From CAYJOG01 sp964371695 [NCBI: uncultured bacterium] (GTDB taxonomy: Bacteria; CAYJOG01): DNA of 8,018 bases. Both the position numbers and the translations under genes were made by a program. This document shows, in pieces, positions 5,624 to 8,018 of this stretch. Location of the stretch: contig CAYJOG010000102.1 of NCBI GenBank assembly GCA_964371695.1, forward strand, positions 1 through 8,018, written 5' to 3'. Under the pieces are notes generated by a model. It was not told the origin of the DNA and did not search any database. It saw only the letters and a program-made list of their open reading frames with translations. The stretch's first letter is position 1. Every line of letters begins with the position of its first letter.

Positions 5624-5644
5624 CGACTTCCGACCTCCAACTTC
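5624..5644. repeat. three degenerate tandem heptamers
   Basis: CGACTTC (5624-5630), CGACCTC (5631-5637) and CAACTTC (5638-5644) are adjacent 7-bp units that differ at one or two positions. They begin directly after the tRNA terminator. Short tandem heptamer arrays are known from several bacterial groups, for example the STRR repeats of cyanobacteria. With only three units this could still be chance, though its position in a non-coding gap favours a real repeat remnant. Confidence 0.45.
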
Positions 5645-5677
5645 CTGTTTTTGATATCGGGATCGAGGATTTGAACA

Positions 5678-5701
5678 TTGACAAGGGCCATTGAGGGCCA
5701 T
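5678..5701. promoter_or_regulatory. possible control site upstream of the PBP gene
   Basis: TTGACA (5678-5683) is a perfect -35 hexamer, but the spacing of 16-18 bp leads to TGTCCG-like sequence, not a recognisable -10. Overlapping it are two direct copies of GGGCCAT (5685-5691 and 5695-5701), spaced ten bases apart, or one helical turn, as tandem regulator half-sites often are. Nothing else supports a promoter in 5645-5773, so this is a weak call. Confidence 0.2.
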
Positions 5702-5773
5702 GTCCGAGCGCTTGCCACATCCACCAAGGCTTCTTAGCATCTCCCGCAGGGGTGGGCGTTTTCCCGCCGGGTC

Positions 5774-8018
5774 ATGACACTCAAACAACTTCAACGGCTT
5801 GAGCAGGTTTTTCGCTGGATGGCGCGGCTGGTGGGCCTGGCCCTGGCTTATGGCGCGGGCATCGGCCTGCTGCTGGGCTTCACAGGCCTGGGGGCGGGGT
5901 TGTGGTTTCTGGATTCCATGATGAAAGACCTGCCCTCCATTGAAGAGTTGCGCATGGACCGGCCCTCTGAAACCACCAAGGTCTATGCCGCAGGCGGCGA
6001 GTTGCTGGGGGAGTTTTTTCTGGAGAACCGCAATTTCACCCCAATCCATGAAATACCCGAGGGGTTGAAAAAAGCCTTTCTGGCGGTGGAAGACACCGAC
6101 TTTGAAACCCACCGGGGCGTGAAGTTTGAAAGCCTGATGCGCGCCGTGATGGCCATGAAAAAATCGGGCCGCGCCAGCCAGGGCGGCAGCACCATCACCA
6201 TGCAGATCACCCGCGACCTCTACCTGAGCCGCGAGAAAACCTTCATTCGCAAGTTCAAGGAAATCATTCTGGCTTTCATGCTGGAGCAGCGTTTCAGCAA
6301 GGATGAAATTCTGGAGATGTACCTGAACAAGATTTATTTCGGCGAATTCGCCTATGGGGTCTACACCGCCGCGCAGACCTATTTCGGAAAAGTCCCCCAG
6401 GACCTCACCGTGGCCGAGTCGGCCTTTTTGGCGGGGGTGGTGCAGCGGCCCTCGCGCCACAGCGCCTACCGCAATATTCCCCAGGCCACGGCCCGGCGCA
6501 ATCTGGTGCTGGGGCGCATGCTCAAGGTGGGGTTCATCACCCAGACGGAACACGACGAAGCAGTGAAGGAGCCTTTCCGGTTGCGCTACAAGGGCCTGCC
6601 GCCACCCCCCAGCCTGGAGCGCCTGAAATATCCGCACTTCACCACCTTTGTGCTGGGTCAGTTGCTGGACACCTATGGCAAGGACGTGGTGTATGGCGGC
6701 GGCCTGAAGGTATACACCACGCTGGACGTGAAAAAACAGAAACTGGCCGAGCAGGCCCTGGCCGCCGGACTGGAACGTTATGGCAAAGCCCACCGCGTGA
6801 GCGAAGGCGCGGTGGTGACGCTGGAGGTGGGCACGGGACACATTCTGGCCATGGTGGGGGGCCGGGATTTCAAGAACAGCAAGTTCAACCGGGCCGCCCA
6901 GGCGCTGCGCCAGCCAGGGTCGTCGTTCAAACCCATTGTCTACGCCACGGCCTGCGAAGAGGGCTTCAACATGTCCAGCCGCGCGCTGGACGCCCCCACC
7001 CGCATTCCCCTGGGCGGCGGGCGTTTTTATGAACCCAAAAACAGCGGCAAGGGACACAGCGGCTGGCTGACCCTGCGCCAGGCCCTGACCCGCTCGGTGA
7101 ACGTGGTGGCGGTGAAGGTGATCAACCAGTTGGGGCCGGAAAAGGTCATTGCCATGGCCCGGCGCTTTGGCGTCACCGCGCCCCTGCATCCGGTGCTGTC
7201 GCTGGCGCTGGGGTCCAACGAAGTGGTGCCGCTGGAAATGACCGCCGCCTTTGCCGTGTTTCCGCAGCAGGGGCTGTATGTGCCCCCCACGGGCATTGCG
7301 CGCATCACCGACCGCCTGGGCAAGGTGGTGTATGAAGGGGGCGAAGAAGCCCCCCGCCGCGCCATCAGCGAAAAATGCGCCTTTGCCCTGGTGCAGGCCA
7401 TGAAGGACGTGGTCTCGCGGGGCACCGCCCGCGCCGCCCGCATCAAAAACCACACCGTGGCGGGCAAAACCGGCACCACCAGCGATTTCAAGGACGCCTG
7501 GTTCATCGGTTACACCCCGCGCCTCACCACGGCGGTGTGGGTGGGCAACGACAGCGGCCAGGTGATGCGCCGCGTGTTTGGCGGCACCGTGCCCGCGCCC
7601 ATCTGGCAGGATTACATGTCCAAGGCGCTGGGTGAGGAAAAGGGAGAGGACTTCCTCGAACCTTCGGTGGAAATGACCAAGGCCGAGTTGGGGCTGGGGC
7701 GGGGCGAGACCATCGGCGACACCCGGCGGCACAAACGCAAGTCTGATGAAGACATCGAGATTGAAGACCAATATGTAAAGCCCAGCTTTTTTGAGGAATA
7801 CGCCGACCCCCTGCAAACCGAGACCGGCACCGAGAATGCGCCCCAGGAGTTTGACGAGGAACTGGACGTGGAAACCACCGGCGGCGGGGGCGGCCGCCCG
7901 GCCCCCGGCCCGATGGTGGAGGAATCGGCCAAACCGCCGCAGACCGCGCCGGAGCCGCCACGGGAAACGCCCCCGGCGGGCCAGCCGCCCCCCCCCGCCC
8001 CCGCACCCCCCCGGGGAA
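5774..8018 (+). CDS. class A penicillin-binding protein (PBP1A type), cut at the right edge
   Basis: This is a bifunctional peptidoglycan synthase anchored in the inner membrane: a GT51 glycosyltransferase polymerises lipid II, and a transpeptidase cross-links the strands. The 748 visible residues begin with a transmembrane anchor (about 17-47). The GT51 domain has EDTDFETHRG (106-115, catalytic E106), QGGSTITMQ (136-144), KFKEIILAFMLEQRFSKDEI (160-179) and EMYLNKIYFG (181-190). A linker domain spans about 280-345. In the transpeptidase domain the SxxK motif is S383-S-F-K386, SxN is S441-V-N443 and KTG is K565-T-G567. All catalytic residues are present. After about residue 625 an acidic, then Pro/Gly/Ala-rich tail of more than 120 residues begins and is still open at the window end, so the gene is partial only because of the edge. 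An in-frame TAG at 5735 makes ATG 5774 the first ATG. The Shine-Dalgarno is weak. Confidence 0.95.
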   Translation, partial: MTLKQLQRLEQVFRWMARLVGLALAYGAGIGLLLGFTGLGAGLWFLDSMMKDLPSIEELRMDRPSETTKVYAAGGELLGEFFLENRNFTPIHEIPEGLKKAFLAVEDTDFETHRGVKFESLMRAVMAMKKSGRASQGGSTITMQITRDLYLSREKTFIRKFKEIILAFMLEQRFSKDEILEMYLNKIYFGEFAYGVYTAAQTYFGKVPQDLTVAESAFLAGVVQRPSRHSAYRNIPQATARRNLVLGRMLKVGFITQTEHDEAVKEPFRLRYKGLPPPPSLERLKYPHFTTFVLGQLLDTYGKDVVYGGGLKVYTTLDVKKQKLAEQALAAGLERYGKAHRVSEGAVVTLEVGTGHILAMVGGRDFKNSKFNRAAQALRQPGSSFKPIVYATACEEGFNMSSRALDAPTRIPLGGGRFYEPKNSGKGHSGWLTLRQALTRSVNVVAVKVINQLGPEKVIAMARRFGVTAPLHPVLSLALGSNEVVPLEMTAAFAVFPQQGLYVPPTGIARITDRLGKVVYEGGEEAPRRAISEKCAFALVQAMKDVVSRGTARAARIKNHTVAGKTGTTSDFKDAWFIGYTPRLTTAVWVGNDSGQVMRRVFGGTVPAPIWQDYMSKALGEEKGEDFLEPSVEMTKAELGLGRGETIGDTRRHKRKSDEDIEIEDQYVKPSFFEEYADPLQTETGTENAPQEFDEELDVETTGGGGGRPAPGPMVEESAKPPQTAPEPPRETPPAGQPPPPAPAPPRG

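Overview
This window of about 8 kb is GC-rich, densely packed and reads like an ordinary chromosomal region of a diderm (Gram-negative-type) bacterium. The diderm call rests on an MlaE-family lipid-transport permease and a class A penicillin-binding protein. The phylum cannot be fixed from sequence reading alone. The paired GTAG-headed hairpin repeats, degenerate heptamer repeats and GC-rich coding style would fit a Verrucomicrobiota/Lentisphaerota-like lineage, but that is a guess.

Layout from left to right. Positions 1-134 hold a pair of inverted GTAG-headed hairpins (REP/BIME-like) and no gene. A radical SAM/SPASM protein is on the minus strand (135-1262 or 1271). It is arranged head-to-head, with essentially no spacer, against a plus-strand MlaE-type permease (1244 or 1274 to 2074). 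The permease is followed, with a stop/start overlap, by an unrecognised exported protein (2071-3072) that seems to use a CTG start. A 284-bp non-coding stretch full of inverted repeats separates this pair from rsmI (3357-4175), the 16S rRNA C1402 2'-O-methyltransferase. The next gap (4176-4452) contains a second, larger REP/BIME-like element that encloses a rho-independent terminator. An oligopeptide-type ABC transporter ATPase (4453-5427) follows, without its permease or binding-protein partners. Then come tRNA-Arg(CCG) with its own terminator, a short heptamer-repeat tract, and a class A PBP (1A type) that starts at 5774 and runs off the right edge without a stop.

Functionally the genes are a mixed set: envelope (MlaE permease, exported protein, PBP1A), translation (rsmI, tRNA-Arg) and transport (Opp/Dpp ATPase), plus one radical SAM enzyme of unknown substrate. 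I see no phage, CRISPR array, toxin-antitoxin, defence or secondary-metabolite cluster. The most notable signals are the two GTAG-headed inverted hairpin pairs, which look like non-autonomous elements of the REP/RAYT kind. Next come the spacer-free divergent start region, the CTG/TGA junction downstream of mlaE, and the hairpin-rich gap before rsmI.
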